In this document: positions 52,727-62,067 of the stretch, piece by piece
How the letters are laid out: every line of letters begins with the position of its first letter
Numbering within the stretch: position 1 is the stretch's first letter
Assembly: GCF_001895145.1 (NCBI RefSeq)
Contig: NZ_BDIR01000007.1
Location: 62,001 to 126,000 of the forward strand
Length of the DNA stretch: 64,000 nucleotides
Reading direction: 5' to 3'
Source: Arcobacter sp. LA11
GTDB taxonomy: Bacteria; Campylobacterota; Campylobacteria; Campylobacterales; Arcobacteraceae
Notes under the pieces: generated by a model
What the model saw: only the letters and a program-made list of their open reading frames with translations
What the model was told of the DNA's origin: nothing
Database searches by the model: none
Position numbers and translations under genes: made by a program

Positions 52727-53749
52727 TTATCCTGTATACTTAACATCAAATAAAGATTGTTCTTCAAATAAAATTTTATTTTTAACTTTTACTAAATCTC
52801 TATCAAGCAAATATTTATGTATTTGTTCTGCAAACTTATAACCTAGTAAAGGTGGTACAGCATTACCAATTTGTTCTAATTGTTTATTCTGAGACCCATG
52901 AAACTCATAAGAATCTGGAAAACTTTGCAATCTTGCTGCTTCTCTAACAGATAACATTCTTCTTCTACCATCTGGCATTTTTACTCTCAGCATATCAGCT
53001 GTTGCTCCATATAGATTTCGACAAGTCAAAGTTCTAGCTGGCTTATCAAAATGTAAATCTCTTGGTGTTTTACATTTAGACTTTTCCTCATACCTTGCAA
53101 TATATTCATCCATTTTAGGAGTAAGCCACTTTACATTTTCTGTAATATTATAAGCAATATCACCTATTGCTTCCGCAACAGTAATTTTTTCTTTAGTTTC
53201 TTCTGGAAATTTAAAGCCACCTTTATGTCCAATAACAAAAACTCTTTCTCTATTTTGAGGAACACCATAATTAGATGCTCTAACAAGCTTATACTCAACA
53301 ATGTACCCTAAAGACTTCAAATCACTAAGTATTTTTTCAAAATACTCTTTATTTTTATACAACATACCTCTTACATTCTCAAATAAAAATATCTCGGGGT
53401 CAATTCTCTTTATTGCTGATAAATATGCGGGAAAACCATTTCTCAAATCATCTTTCCCTTTTTGTTTCCCATTTACACTAAATGGTTGACAAGGTGGACC
53501 ACCAATAATAACTTTTACATTTTCATATTCTGTATCTTCTGTTAAGTATTCAGTATTACAATATCCTGATAAATTCTTTTTGTATGTAGATGAAAATACA
53601 TCATTGCATTCATATCCAATTGTTTCATAACCTAAAGACTCAAAGCCAAGAGATAAGCCACCACAACCAGCAAATAAATCAAGTACTTTTAAATCATATT
53701 TAACATTTGGTATTAAACTATTAATTTCTTTTAGATAAGAATTAGCCAC
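52727..53749 (-). CDS. DNA (cytosine-5) methyltransferase of the RM pair
   Basis: 340 residues, GTG start after AAGG. m5C motifs in order: I (DLFAGCGGLSLGF, near 24), IV with the catalytic Cys (GGPPCQPFS, near 83), VI (ENVRGML), VIII (PQNRERVFVIG) and X (QIGNAVPPLLG). It protects host DNA from the adjacent nuclease. Transcribed first, with the nuclease gene 4 bp behind, an order that protects before cutting. Confidence 0.93.
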   Translation of the reverse strand: MANSYLKEINSLIPNVKYDLKVLDLFAGCGGLSLGFESLGYETIGYECNDVFSSTYKKNLSGYCNTEYLTEDTEYENVKVIIGGPPCQPFSVNGKQKGKDDLRNGFPAYLSAIKRIDPEIFLFENVRGMLYKNKEYFEKILSDLKSLGYIVEYKLVRASNYGVPQNRERVFVIGHKGGFKFPEETKEKITVAEAIGDIAYNITENVKWLTPKMDEYIARYEEKSKCKTPRDLHFDKPARTLTCRNLYGATADMLRVKMPDGRRRMLSVREAARLQSFPDSYEFHGSQNKQLEQIGNAVPPLLGYKFAEQIHKYLLDRDLVKVKNKILFEEQSLFDVKYTG

Positions 53750-53825
53750 TATTTACCTTTTTCCTAATTTAAACTGTATTATATCTTAATTAATAAAAAA
53801 TATAGATTTCATTACATTTTGTAAT

Positions 53826-55679
53826 CTAATTAAAAAGCTTATTTATCTGCTCAGTAAACTTATCAAACTTCAACCCTTTATATTTAACTAGCTCTAAAAT
53901 CTCATAAAGATAATCAGGCTCAAAATATTTATTACCATATCTATTAAATAATTCTGTATCAGTTCTACTGTGACCCATTAAAGTTTCCCCTCTTTTATCC
54001 TTTAGGCTTTCTGGAACATGCTTTATCTTATTTGCAAATGAATGCCGTAGAGAATAGAAACTTTTACTTTCAATATCTATAATATCAAGCTTATCAATCT
54101 TTTTGTTAAAATGTTCCTCACACCGCCTAACAGTATTGTGAATATTACTCTTAATAGTTTTATTCTTATCCTCATCTACAAATATAAACTTATGCTTATT
54201 CTCTTTTCTATACTCAATAAACTCTAATATTTTCAATTCATCTATAAAAAGTCTAGTTAAAGGAAGTTTCCTTTTTGTATTAACTGTTTTTTCACTTTTA
54301 ACATTGTCTAGTCTTTTATCACTAGAACTATTCTCTTTTGATATTTCTAAATAATATATTAACTCATCATCTTTATTTGTTGTAGTCTTTAAATCTGTTA
54401 CCATTAATTGCCCTGCTTCTGCTGGTCTCATTCCAAGGAATAAAGTTAAAAATATTCCATAAATTTTAAGAGGGTCATTCTTCAAAGTGAATAATAGTTT
54501 TGAGTTAAGATAATCAAACTCATTAAAAATAAGTTCTAGCTCATTATCAGCAATTGGTAGCCTATCTGTACTACCATCATTTTTTATTCTAAAGCTTTCT
54601 AATACAAACTTATTATCATTACATGGATTTTTAAAATTATATTTATTAGCACAAAAATTAATGAAAAATTTTACTCTCTCAAAATTTTTATTTATAGTTC
54701 TTATTTTATTAGGGAATATATCTTCATACTTACTATCATAAACTTCATTTTCTCTATCTTTTAAAATCTTCTTTATAAGTTTAGTCTGTTCAAATATATC
54801 TAAATCTTTTGTTTGTGGCATTTTAAATCTATTTTTTGGAAGATGAATAATTATATCTTCAAGTACTTCCAAATCAGCTACAGTTAACTCATAAACTTCT
54901 TTTTTAGGAAATACCTCTTTTATCAACTTATAGCTAAAACAATATGTGTTTAATGTTTTTATTTTCAAGTCTCTTTTTATCTTTAGATATTCTCTTATAT
55001 CTTCAATCATCTCATCAAACTTTGGAAACTCTTTAGGCTCATCAATAACAGGAATACTACTATTAATATTTTGAACATAGATAATTTTTTCTTTAGGCTT
55101 TTTCTTCTTATATTTTTTAAGTGTATCTTCTGAACTATGAGATTCTGCTTTTAATAAATCAGCCTTTAAAATCTCTATCTCATACTTAAACAGCTTCCAA
55201 TAAAAAGATTCTTTCTCTTTCATTTCAGATAATGAGTTTTCATCAATCTGACACCGAGGGATTATCTCATCATCAACAATCTTTTTTATGTCTTCAAAAT
55301 TTCGTCTCTTATCAATGTCATTATACTTTTTAAGCTTTTTAGTTACAGCTTTTATAGTGCTACCCTCATAAGAGATACCTTTTTTATTAATAAAAGTATT
55401 TGCCTTATGTCTTAGTGTTTCAGCTTCTATATACTCTTCTATTGATTCACTATAGTATTTATATAATATATCATCTATGTCATAACTCGTCATTAATATT
55501 CCCATTTGTAAGTATCTGTTTATGTTGTAATTTAATAAGCTAGATAATGTTTTAGCAGTAGTATAACACGATGTCAATAATGACTTTCTAATAAGGATAG
55601 TGTCATTAGTTACTAAAGATTTTTTAACTCTCTTATGAAAGTAGTAAGTACCATTTCTACGATGTAAATATTTCGCCAT
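53826..55679 (-). CDS. int: Tyrosine-family integrase of the element
   Basis: 617 residues from the ATG at 55679 with GGAG at 6 bases; a GTG at 55697 is a worse start. A long N-terminal region (helical SAM-like/core binding, about 1-370) is larger than in standard integrases of about 400 residues. Catalytic domain: Arg in LGMRPAEAG near 417, RHSFANK near 546 and Tyr in FNRYG near 580. The first residues KYLHRRNGTYYFHKRV resemble DUF6538-type N-termini. It lies 95 bp from attR, as usual for site-specific integration into a tRNA-like gene. Confidence 0.9.
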   Translation of the reverse strand: MAKYLHRRNGTYYFHKRVKKSLVTNDTILIRKSLLTSCYTTAKTLSSLLNYNINRYLQMGILMTSYDIDDILYKYYSESIEEYIEAETLRHKANTFINKKGISYEGSTIKAVTKKLKKYNDIDKRRNFEDIKKIVDDEIIPRCQIDENSLSEMKEKESFYWKLFKYEIEILKADLLKAESHSSEDTLKKYKKKKPKEKIIYVQNINSSIPVIDEPKEFPKFDEMIEDIREYLKIKRDLKIKTLNTYCFSYKLIKEVFPKKEVYELTVADLEVLEDIIIHLPKNRFKMPQTKDLDIFEQTKLIKKILKDRENEVYDSKYEDIFPNKIRTINKNFERVKFFINFCANKYNFKNPCNDNKFVLESFRIKNDGSTDRLPIADNELELIFNEFDYLNSKLLFTLKNDPLKIYGIFLTLFLGMRPAEAGQLMVTDLKTTTNKDDELIYYLEISKENSSSDKRLDNVKSEKTVNTKRKLPLTRLFIDELKILEFIEYRKENKHKFIFVDEDKNKTIKSNIHNTVRRCEEHFNKKIDKLDIIDIESKSFYSLRHSFANKIKHVPESLKDKRGETLMGHSRTDTELFNRYGNKYFEPDYLYEILELVKYKGLKFDKFTEQINKLFN

Positions 55680-55690
55680 TTTTGCTCCAA

Positions 55691-55709
55691 GTATCACACC
55701 TTGGTATCA
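55691..55709 (+). repeat. Candidate integrase arm sites at attR
   Basis: GTATCACACC (55691-55700) is identical to 46500-46509 at the left end; GTATCA follows again at 55704-55709. They lie just upstream of the integrase start and could also control it. Confidence 0.6.
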
Positions 55710-55791
55710 TTTTTAGAACAATTTAACGACAAATTTTAGTAACTTTTCCCTATAATTAGGGAGTTATAGAGTTTTTATCGGAGCTTTGAAA

Positions 55792-55803
55792 ACATCTCCA
55801 CCA
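55792..55803 (+). other. attR core (12-bp direct repeat)
   Basis: ACATCTCCACCA, identical to the ssrA 3' end. Inverted repeat TCCCTA/TAGGGA lies 30 bp to its left (55747-55762). The 341-bp space from 55698 to 56038 holds no gene: it contains arm sites, this core, an ATAACTT/AAGTTAT repeat (55928-55944) and an operator-like repeat before the next gene. Confidence 0.85.
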
Positions 55804-55984
55804 ATCCATAAATAAAATAACCTCATAAATTTATTAAAATAATCAAAGAAAAAATAACTATTCAAAAATTATTTTAAACATTTTTTCAATTATAAAAACA
55901 ATAAAATGTAACAAAAGTATTATTTTAATAACTTTACAAGTTATATTAAATAACTTACTTAACTAAATAGTCAAAACAAAGTTT

Positions 55985-56009
55985 AATTGTAACTTGTTAT
56001 GTTACAATT
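55985..56009. promoter_or_regulatory. Operator-like inverted repeat before the RHH-winged-helix gene
   Basis: AATTGTAAC and GTTACAATT form a 9-bp perfect inverted repeat around a 7-base spacer, ending 3 bp before a TATAAT (56012-56017). Together with the further inverted repeat at 55928-55944, this suggests tight, possibly self-acting repression of 56039. Confidence 0.6.
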
Positions 56010-56038
56010 ATTATAATTTTATTTAAGGTTAAAGAAAA

Positions 56039-56458
56039 ATGAGTCAAGATATTACAATTACATTATCAAAGGAAATGGAATTATTCTTATCTAAAAAGGC
56101 TAAAAAAAAAGAAATACCTCTTAAAAATACAATAGAAGAACTTATTAACGAACAAATAAATAATAAAATTCATTTTGATGAAGGTTTTTACTTTGATAAG
56201 CTAAAGAATAAACTATTTAAAGCAGATGGAAGAATAATAGAATTTACAAAACTACAAAGTGGTCTTTTTCACCTTTTACTTGAAAAGCATGGTGAAATCG
56301 TAAGCTTTGAAACGATACATAATGAAGTTTGGAAAAACAAGAAGATGTCCATATTCACAATGAGAAATGTTGTTAAAAGAATTAGAGACTTAACATATTA
56401 TGGGATTATTGTAAATCATTCTAATCTAGGTTATTCATTAGGAGAAACCAAAGATTAG
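56039..56458 (+). CDS. Regulator with N-terminal ribbon-helix-helix-like and C-terminal winged-helix domains
   Basis: 139 residues. Residues 1-42 (DITITLSKEMELFLSKKAKKKE) look like a ribbon-helix-helix domain, with strand ITITL then two helices. Residues 50-138 are an OmpR-type winged helix (LLEKHGEIVSFETIHNEVW, MRNVVKRIRD, GIIVNHSNLGYSL). There is no receiver domain, so it is not a standard response regulator. It lies 76 bp before a sensor kinase on the same strand and may be its output by another route. The position just outside attR means it is chromosomal. The RHH call is from pattern only. Confidence 0.7.
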   Translation: MSQDITITLSKEMELFLSKKAKKKEIPLKNTIEELINEQINNKIHFDEGFYFDKLKNKLFKADGRIIEFTKLQSGLFHLLLEKHGEIVSFETIHNEVWKNKKMSIFTMRNVVKRIRDLTYYGIIVNHSNLGYSLGETKD

Positions 56459-56534
56459 GATATAAGATTCTCAACTCTTTGTATTTAAAGTTTTTAACTG
56501 TATAATATTTTTTTGGGAGAAAAGACTATTATAT

Positions 56535-58826
56535 ATGATTAAAAATGACGAAAACCAAATACTACAAATAATAAAATATACCCCTCCAATTTTTATATTA
56601 CTTGCTAGTATACTTATTACATTTACCCTTTATTTAGATCATAAAAAAACTTTAGACAAAGAAAAAAAATTAATAAAAAGTTCATTTATCAAAAATGAGA
56701 AAAAAAGAATTCAACAAAACATTAATAGTATTATTTATTATATAGATAAAGTAGATAATAAAACTGAAGTCAAACTAAAAAGAAAACTATCAAAACAAAT
56801 AATAAATGCAAAAGCGATCATTTCAGGAATTTATGAAAATAATAAAAATTCAAAAGATAAAAAAGAAATAATAAAATTAATAAAAGATGCACTTCAAAAT
56901 ATAAGATTCAATGAAGGAAGAGGCTACTTTTTTATAAATCAAATGGATGGTATCAGTGTTTTTCATCCTATATTTCCTAAAAGAGAAGGCAAAAATATTT
57001 TTAAAGAAAAGGACTCAAAAGGAATTATAAGATTTCAAAAGGTTCAGAAAGTAATTAAAGAAAAAAATAAAGGATTTGAATATTTTTATTTTTTTAATCC
57101 AAATAATAAAGATATACAAGAGAAAAAACTTGCCTATGTTGAATACTTCAAACCCTATGATTGGATGATTGGCACAGGAGAATATATAAAAGACTTTAAA
57201 AAAAATATCCAAAGTGACGTACTAGAGTATATTTCAAGTTTAAGATTAGGCAATGAAAATAACTATATTTTTGTAATGAACTATGACGGAACTTTTTTGT
57301 ACCATCCAGAAAAAGAATTAGAAGGTAAAAATATTTCTAAAGATAAGTCTCTTTCTAAAATGGAACCATTTTTCCAGAAAATAGAAAAACTTATCCCAAA
57401 AGATGGAGGGTACTATGAGGTTATTCAAAGTAGTAAATCTGATGCAAAAAAAGATACAAAGAAAATTTCATATTTCAAAACATACTCAAAATGGGACTGG
57501 ATTATAAGTACAGGTTTTTATGAAGAAGATATTCAAGAAGAACTTATAGAAAAAAGTGACTATTTAGAAAAAAAATATACAAACTATATTAATACAATTA
57601 TTATTTCAAGTCTGCTTTCTACGTTAATTTTACTTTTTGTATCTTTTTATATTTCAAAAACTCTTGAAACCAAATTTCTAAATTACAAAAAACGTATTAA
57701 AAAAGAAATTACAGAAAATGAAAAACAAAAAAATAAGCTAAAAAAAGCCCAAGCAGTTGCACAAATTGGTGATTGGGAACTCAACTTAAATACAATGAAA
57801 GCCTTATGGTCAGAAGAAGTATTAAAAATATTTGGACTAGAAGGAAAAAGTATACATGCAGGACCTGAATTTTTAAAAACTATTATGCATAGCAAAGACT
57901 GGTCAGCTTTCGAATGTTCAATGCAAAGATGTATAAATAATTTTGAAGAGCACAAATGTATTTATAGAATATTTAAACCAAATGGTGATGTAAGGTGGAT
58001 TGATTGTAGAGGACAAATTAATAAAGAAACAAATTCTGTTCATGGAGTAATACAAGATATTACAGATAATAAAAGACTAGAACTTGAAAAATTTGAAAAA
58101 GAGGAATTACTATATAGACAAAGTAAAATGGCTGCGATGGGAGAGATGTTAGGAAATATTGCTCATCAATGGAGACAACCTTTATCAGCAATTTCTACGG
58201 CTTCAACTGGGGTGAAGTTGCAAAAAGAATTAGATTTATTAGAAGATAAAAATCTCTTAACTTCAATGTCCTTAATAAATGAATCTGCACAATACCTTTC
58301 TCAAACTATTGAAGATTTTAGAAACTTTTATAAGCCAAAAGATGAACTTTCATATATAAAGATTAGCAAATTAATTGATAAAACATTAAATCTAATTTCT
58401 GCACAGTTTATTGCAAAAGATATATCGATAATAAAAAACATAGAAGATATTGAAATCTATTCATTAGAAAATGAACTTATTCAAGTATTAATAAATATTT
58501 TAAATAATGCACGAGATGCTTTACTTTTAAGAGATAATACAAAAAAACTAATATTTATAAACGTATTCATTAAAAATGAACAAGTGTACATAGAAATTTT
58601 TGATAATGCAGGTGGAATAAAAAATGAAATATTAGATAGAATATTTGAACCATATTTTACTACAAAACATAAAACTCAAGGGACAGGAATAGGTCTTTAT
58701 ATGAGTGAAGAAATAGTTATAAAACATCTTCATGGAAATATCATTGCTTTTAATAAAACTTTTACATATGAAAATGAAAAATACACAGGAGCAAAGTTCA
58801 AAATAGTATTAGATAAGAAAATCTAA
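56535..58826 (+). CDS. Cache-PAS sensor histidine kinase
   Basis: 763 residues. TM1 about 14-32; double Cache sensor about 40-345 with the paired signatures GRGYFFINQMDGISVFHP and NYIFVMNYDGTFLYHP, each followed by a KN/GKNI segment; TM2 about 350-370; PAS about 400-515 (IGDWELNLNTMKALWSEEV); H-box IAHQWRQPLS (His near 544); HATPase with NARDAL, FDNAGGI and GTGIGLYM. Cache domains bind small organic ligands such as amino or organic acids outside the cell. It is the third kinase of the same H-box class in the window, without a receiver partner next to it. Confidence 0.9.
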   Translation: MIKNDENQILQIIKYTPPIFILLASILITFTLYLDHKKTLDKEKKLIKSSFIKNEKKRIQQNINSIIYYIDKVDNKTEVKLKRKLSKQIINAKAIISGIYENNKNSKDKKEIIKLIKDALQNIRFNEGRGYFFINQMDGISVFHPIFPKREGKNIFKEKDSKGIIRFQKVQKVIKEKNKGFEYFYFFNPNNKDIQEKKLAYVEYFKPYDWMIGTGEYIKDFKKNIQSDVLEYISSLRLGNENNYIFVMNYDGTFLYHPEKELEGKNISKDKSLSKMEPFFQKIEKLIPKDGGYYEVIQSSKSDAKKDTKKISYFKTYSKWDWIISTGFYEEDIQEELIEKSDYLEKKYTNYINTIIISSLLSTLILLFVSFYISKTLETKFLNYKKRIKKEITENEKQKNKLKKAQAVAQIGDWELNLNTMKALWSEEVLKIFGLEGKSIHAGPEFLKTIMHSKDWSAFECSMQRCINNFEEHKCIYRIFKPNGDVRWIDCRGQINKETNSVHGVIQDITDNKRLELEKFEKEELLYRQSKMAAMGEMLGNIAHQWRQPLSAISTASTGVKLQKELDLLEDKNLLTSMSLINESAQYLSQTIEDFRNFYKPKDELSYIKISKLIDKTLNLISAQFIAKDISIIKNIEDIEIYSLENELIQVLINILNNARDALLLRDNTKKLIFINVFIKNEQVYIEIFDNAGGIKNEILDRIFEPYFTTKHKTQGTGIGLYMSEEIVIKHLHGNIIAFNKTFTYENEKYTGAKFKIVLDKKI

Positions 58827-58895
58827 TATGTTTAGTTAAAAGCACTTTAAGTAATATATACCTAAAATACTCTACGAATTTTTTTAAGGACACAA

Positions 58896-59198
58896 ATGGA
58901 ACCAAACTACGACAAGATTATAGTGTTGATTATTGTTTTTACTTCATCTTTTATTACATGGAAAATCATTAAGGATTTTTATAAAACAAAGTTTCACATG
59001 ATATTTGCACATTTAATTGCAATTGTTACAGCATCATTTATGTTACTATCTACTATGTTTTTATTTATGCCTAAAAACTATCAAAGAGGAATATCACCTG
59101 AAGTAGAAATTTCTTTTAATTCAATCGCAATAGTTATAATAATGCTATTTGTGTTATATGTATTTTTTAAATATATTCCATCAAAAAATAAAAAATAA
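58896..59198 (+). CDS. Small hypothetical membrane protein
   Basis: 100 residues with three hydrophobic segments (about 7-22, 34-56 and 74-94) and a short basic tail. No family recognised. AAGGA lies 8 bases before the ATG. It ends one base before the convergent GGDEF-EAL gene. Function unknown. Confidence 0.6.
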   Translation: MEPNYDKIIVLIIVFTSSFITWKIIKDFYKTKFHMIFAHLIAIVTASFMLLSTMFLFMPKNYQRGISPEVEISFNSIAIVIIMLFVLYVFFKYIPSKNKK

Positions 59199-59199
59199 A

Positions 59200-62067
59200 C
59201 TAAATATCTTTCTTCTCTAAAAATTTTACAACATCATTGAAAAGTAAAGGTTTTGAGAAGAAATACCCTTGCCCCATTTCACAATTTAATGATTTTAAAT
59301 ACTCTTCTTGTTCAATAGTCTCTATACCTTCAGCGATAACTCTATAACCTAAACTTTTTGATAAGGCTATAATTGCTTTTGAAATTTGCACATTATTGTT
59401 ATCGTCTGGCGTCCCATCAACAAATGCTTTATCAACTTTTATAACATCAATTGGAAGTTTAGTTAAATAACTCATAGAAGAATAACCTGTCCCGAAATCA
59501 TCAATAGAGAATCTAAAACCTAACTCTTTCAAAGTATTAATAGTATTCATATTTTTCTGAGAAAACTCCATGATATATCGCTCTGTAACTTCTAGTTCAA
59601 CTTCACTTGATTTTAAATCATATTTTTCAATTATACTTACAATATCTTTTACAAAGTTTTTGTCTCTAAACTGTATACTTGAAATATTTATAGCTATATA
59701 AGATAGTTTTTCATTTATATTTTTAAACTTTACAAAATCCCTACATGCCATATCAAAAATATGTTTACCAATTTCAATAATCGTTCCAGTATCTTCTGCA
59801 ATTGGAATAAACTTTTCTGGACTTATCGTCCCTAAAATATTATGATCCCATCTTACTAAAGCTTCAAAAGCTATCACTTTTCCACTTTCTAAAGCATATT
59901 GAGGTTGATACATTAAATATAGTTCATCGTTTGCTATAACATCTTTTAAAGCTTGTTCTATTTTTAATTGCTCATGTACATTAATAGATAATTGCTTATC
60001 ATAATATTGATAATTGTTTTTTCCAAGTTTTTTTGCATGATACATTGCAGTATCTGCATTTTTAATCAATGTAGTAATATCCATACCATCATCAGGATAC
60101 ATCGAAACGCCAATACTTGCACTAGTATTTAATGTATCATTTTCAATTACTATAGGCTCTTGGATAACATCTAAAAGCTTTTGACAAACATATCCTGCAG
60201 AATTTTTGTTACGACTAGAGTCAAGAACAACAATAAATTCATCTCCACCCATTCTTGCAACTAAATCAGACCCTCTTAAAATATTTTTTATTCTTTTAGA
60301 AACAACTTTTAGTAAAATATCCCCTACTCCATGACCTAAAGTATCATTTATAATTTTAAATCTATCCAAATCAATAAATAAAACAAATAGATTTAATTCA
60401 TTTCTACTTGCTATACTAATTGAATATTCTAAATCTTCTTCTAGTTTAACTCTATTAGGTAGTTTAGTCAAACTATCATGATATGCTAGAAAATCAGCTT
60501 TTTCTTGAGTTTCTATAATTTCTTTTAAACTTGTATGTACAGCAATATATTTTACTATCTCACCATTTTTATCTTTTATAGAACTAATATTAAGCCAAAT
60601 AGGTATTATTTCCCCATCTTTCTTCTTATCATAAACTTTCCCTTTCCATGAACCTTTTTCTTTTAAACTTAGCCACATTTGTTTATAAAAAATTCTATCA
60701 TGATAACCAGACCTAAAAAGATTTGGTTTCATACCAATAAGCTCTTCTTTCATATATCCACTTATAGTTTCAAAAGCTTTATTTGTTGTGATAATTTGTT
60801 TATCTTTATCACAAATTAAAATACCCTCTTGAATATTATTAAAAGCTATATCAGATAGTTCCAACTCTTCTTTTTGTCTAATATATTTTGTTACATCTAG
60901 TTTAATTGCTAAATATTTAATAGGTTCATTTTCAATTATAATAGGTACAATAGAAGCTTTCTCATAAAAAATAGAACCATCTTTTCGTTTATTAATAAAT
61001 TCACCTTCCCATTTTTCACCAGCTTCTAATTTTTTATTTAAATCTGCATATACTTCATTTGAAGTTAAACCTGAGCTTAAAAGTTTTGGTTTTTTTCCTA
61101 CAACTTCTTTTTTTTCAAAACCTGTGTTCTTTTCAAATATATCATTTACATATAAAATATTTTTCTCAGAATCAGTTAAAACAATAGTATTATCACTATT
61201 TTCAACTGCATATTTAAAAGCTGAAAGTTCACTTTTTATATTTTGAACTTTTTTATATTCCTTATAAATTATAAATACTATGATTAGAATAGATATAAAA
61301 AATATTACGGCGATTATAAATTGATAAGATGTTTTCTTTTTATATTCTGAAATAAGCAGTTGCTGAGTATCATAAAGTTTTTCTCCTAGCTTTAAGCCTT
61401 TAGCTTCAGTTCTAAGATTTTTTATAGTTTTTATATTTCTTAATATATTAGTAGAATGAGCATGTAATAAATCAAGTTTTTCAAAGTCTATTCTTTCATT
61501 TTCAAACATTAAAAATTCAAGATTTTCTAATATCCTATCTTTATTTTCATTTAGATTTGCAAAATGTTGCATACTCAAAAACAAAGTATTGTTTATAACT
61601 ACTTTTATATCATCTGCAAGATCTTTATCATTTGTAAAAGATTGATTTATTTCATAAATATAATGAATTGAATTTAAATTTGCAGTATGTTTTGATTTAA
61701 ACATTTCTATGAGTTTAAGCTTCTTTTTATATAACTCATAAGAATTTACTACTTTATTATAAATTTCTATTCCAAATTCATCTTTCATATCACTATGAAT
61801 TAAATGTTTAATTACTTTTTCAAAATCATTAGTCTGTTTTACAATTAAATCAAAGTTTACGAACTCATCTTTATTTTCTATAAATTCATCAAAGACAATA
61901 TCTTGAATAATTAATTTATTTATATCATTTTTATAATTATCATACTTTCCTATATTGACCTCAATTTTATATAAATAAGAAAACAATATAGAAATTACGA
62001 GTAAAAAGATTAAAAGGATTCCGTATATAAAAAAATTCTTTTTGATTTTTGATATAAAACTATTCAA
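59200..62067 (-). CDS. PAS-GGDEF-EAL cyclic-di-GMP protein
   Basis: 955 residues, TTG start overlapping the upstream stop. TM1 about 12-30 and TM2 about 247-267 bracket a helical periplasmic sensor; then two PAS domains (about 275-385, 400-515), GGDEF with the intact MGGDEF motif near 608, and EAL with FEALVRW near 739 and the DDFGTGYSS loop. Both cyclase and phosphodiesterase active sites look intact, so either or both activities are possible. It overlaps the cytochrome c peroxidase-like gene by 8 bp, which suggests co-regulation of a redox enzyme with a c-di-GMP switch. Confidence 0.93.
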   Translation of the reverse strand: MNSFISKIKKNFFIYGILLIFLLVISILFSYLYKIEVNIGKYDNYKNDINKLIIQDIVFDEFIENKDEFVNFDLIVKQTNDFEKVIKHLIHSDMKDEFGIEIYNKVVNSYELYKKKLKLIEMFKSKHTANLNSIHYIYEINQSFTNDKDLADDIKVVINNTLFLSMQHFANLNENKDRILENLEFLMFENERIDFEKLDLLHAHSTNILRNIKTIKNLRTEAKGLKLGEKLYDTQQLLISEYKKKTSYQFIIAVIFFISILIIVFIIYKEYKKVQNIKSELSAFKYAVENSDNTIVLTDSEKNILYVNDIFEKNTGFEKKEVVGKKPKLLSSGLTSNEVYADLNKKLEAGEKWEGEFINKRKDGSIFYEKASIVPIIIENEPIKYLAIKLDVTKYIRQKEELELSDIAFNNIQEGILICDKDKQIITTNKAFETISGYMKEELIGMKPNLFRSGYHDRIFYKQMWLSLKEKGSWKGKVYDKKKDGEIIPIWLNISSIKDKNGEIVKYIAVHTSLKEIIETQEKADFLAYHDSLTKLPNRVKLEEDLEYSISIASRNELNLFVLFIDLDRFKIINDTLGHGVGDILLKVVSKRIKNILRGSDLVARMGGDEFIVVLDSSRNKNSAGYVCQKLLDVIQEPIVIENDTLNTSASIGVSMYPDDGMDITTLIKNADTAMYHAKKLGKNNYQYYDKQLSINVHEQLKIEQALKDVIANDELYLMYQPQYALESGKVIAFEALVRWDHNILGTISPEKFIPIAEDTGTIIEIGKHIFDMACRDFVKFKNINEKLSYIAINISSIQFRDKNFVKDIVSIIEKYDLKSSEVELEVTERYIMEFSQKNMNTINTLKELGFRFSIDDFGTGYSSMSYLTKLPIDVIKVDKAFVDGTPDDNNNVQISKAIIALSKSLGYRVIAEGIETIEQEEYLKSLNCEMGQGYFFSKPLLFNDVVKFLEKKDI

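Larger units (their letters stand above)
46418..55803. mobile_element. 9.4-kb integrative element inserted at the 3' end of ssrA
   Basis: ACATCTCCACCA occurs as the end of tmRNA (46418-46429) and again at 55792-55803, next to a tyrosine integrase gene. Between the repeats lie an HUH Rep, a membrane FtsK-like ATPase, a possible ssDNA-binding protein, lipoproteins, an XRE regulator and a restriction-modification pair, almost all on the minus strand. This is an integrase-plus-rolling-circle-plus-FtsK layout, as in small integrative conjugative or mobilisable elements. No capsid, portal or filamentous coat gene is recognised. Confidence 0.88.

Noticed and set aside
52723-52767. Nuclease start at 52767
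   Set aside because: It would overlap the methylase by 41 bp; the ATG at 52722 has AGGA at 7 bases right after the methylase stop.
46418-55803. Filamentous prophage (inovirus)
   Set aside because: Rep and a small possible ssDNA-binding protein fit, but the ATPase has its membrane helices before the ATPase domain, unlike Zot, and I see no short coat protein or adsorption protein.
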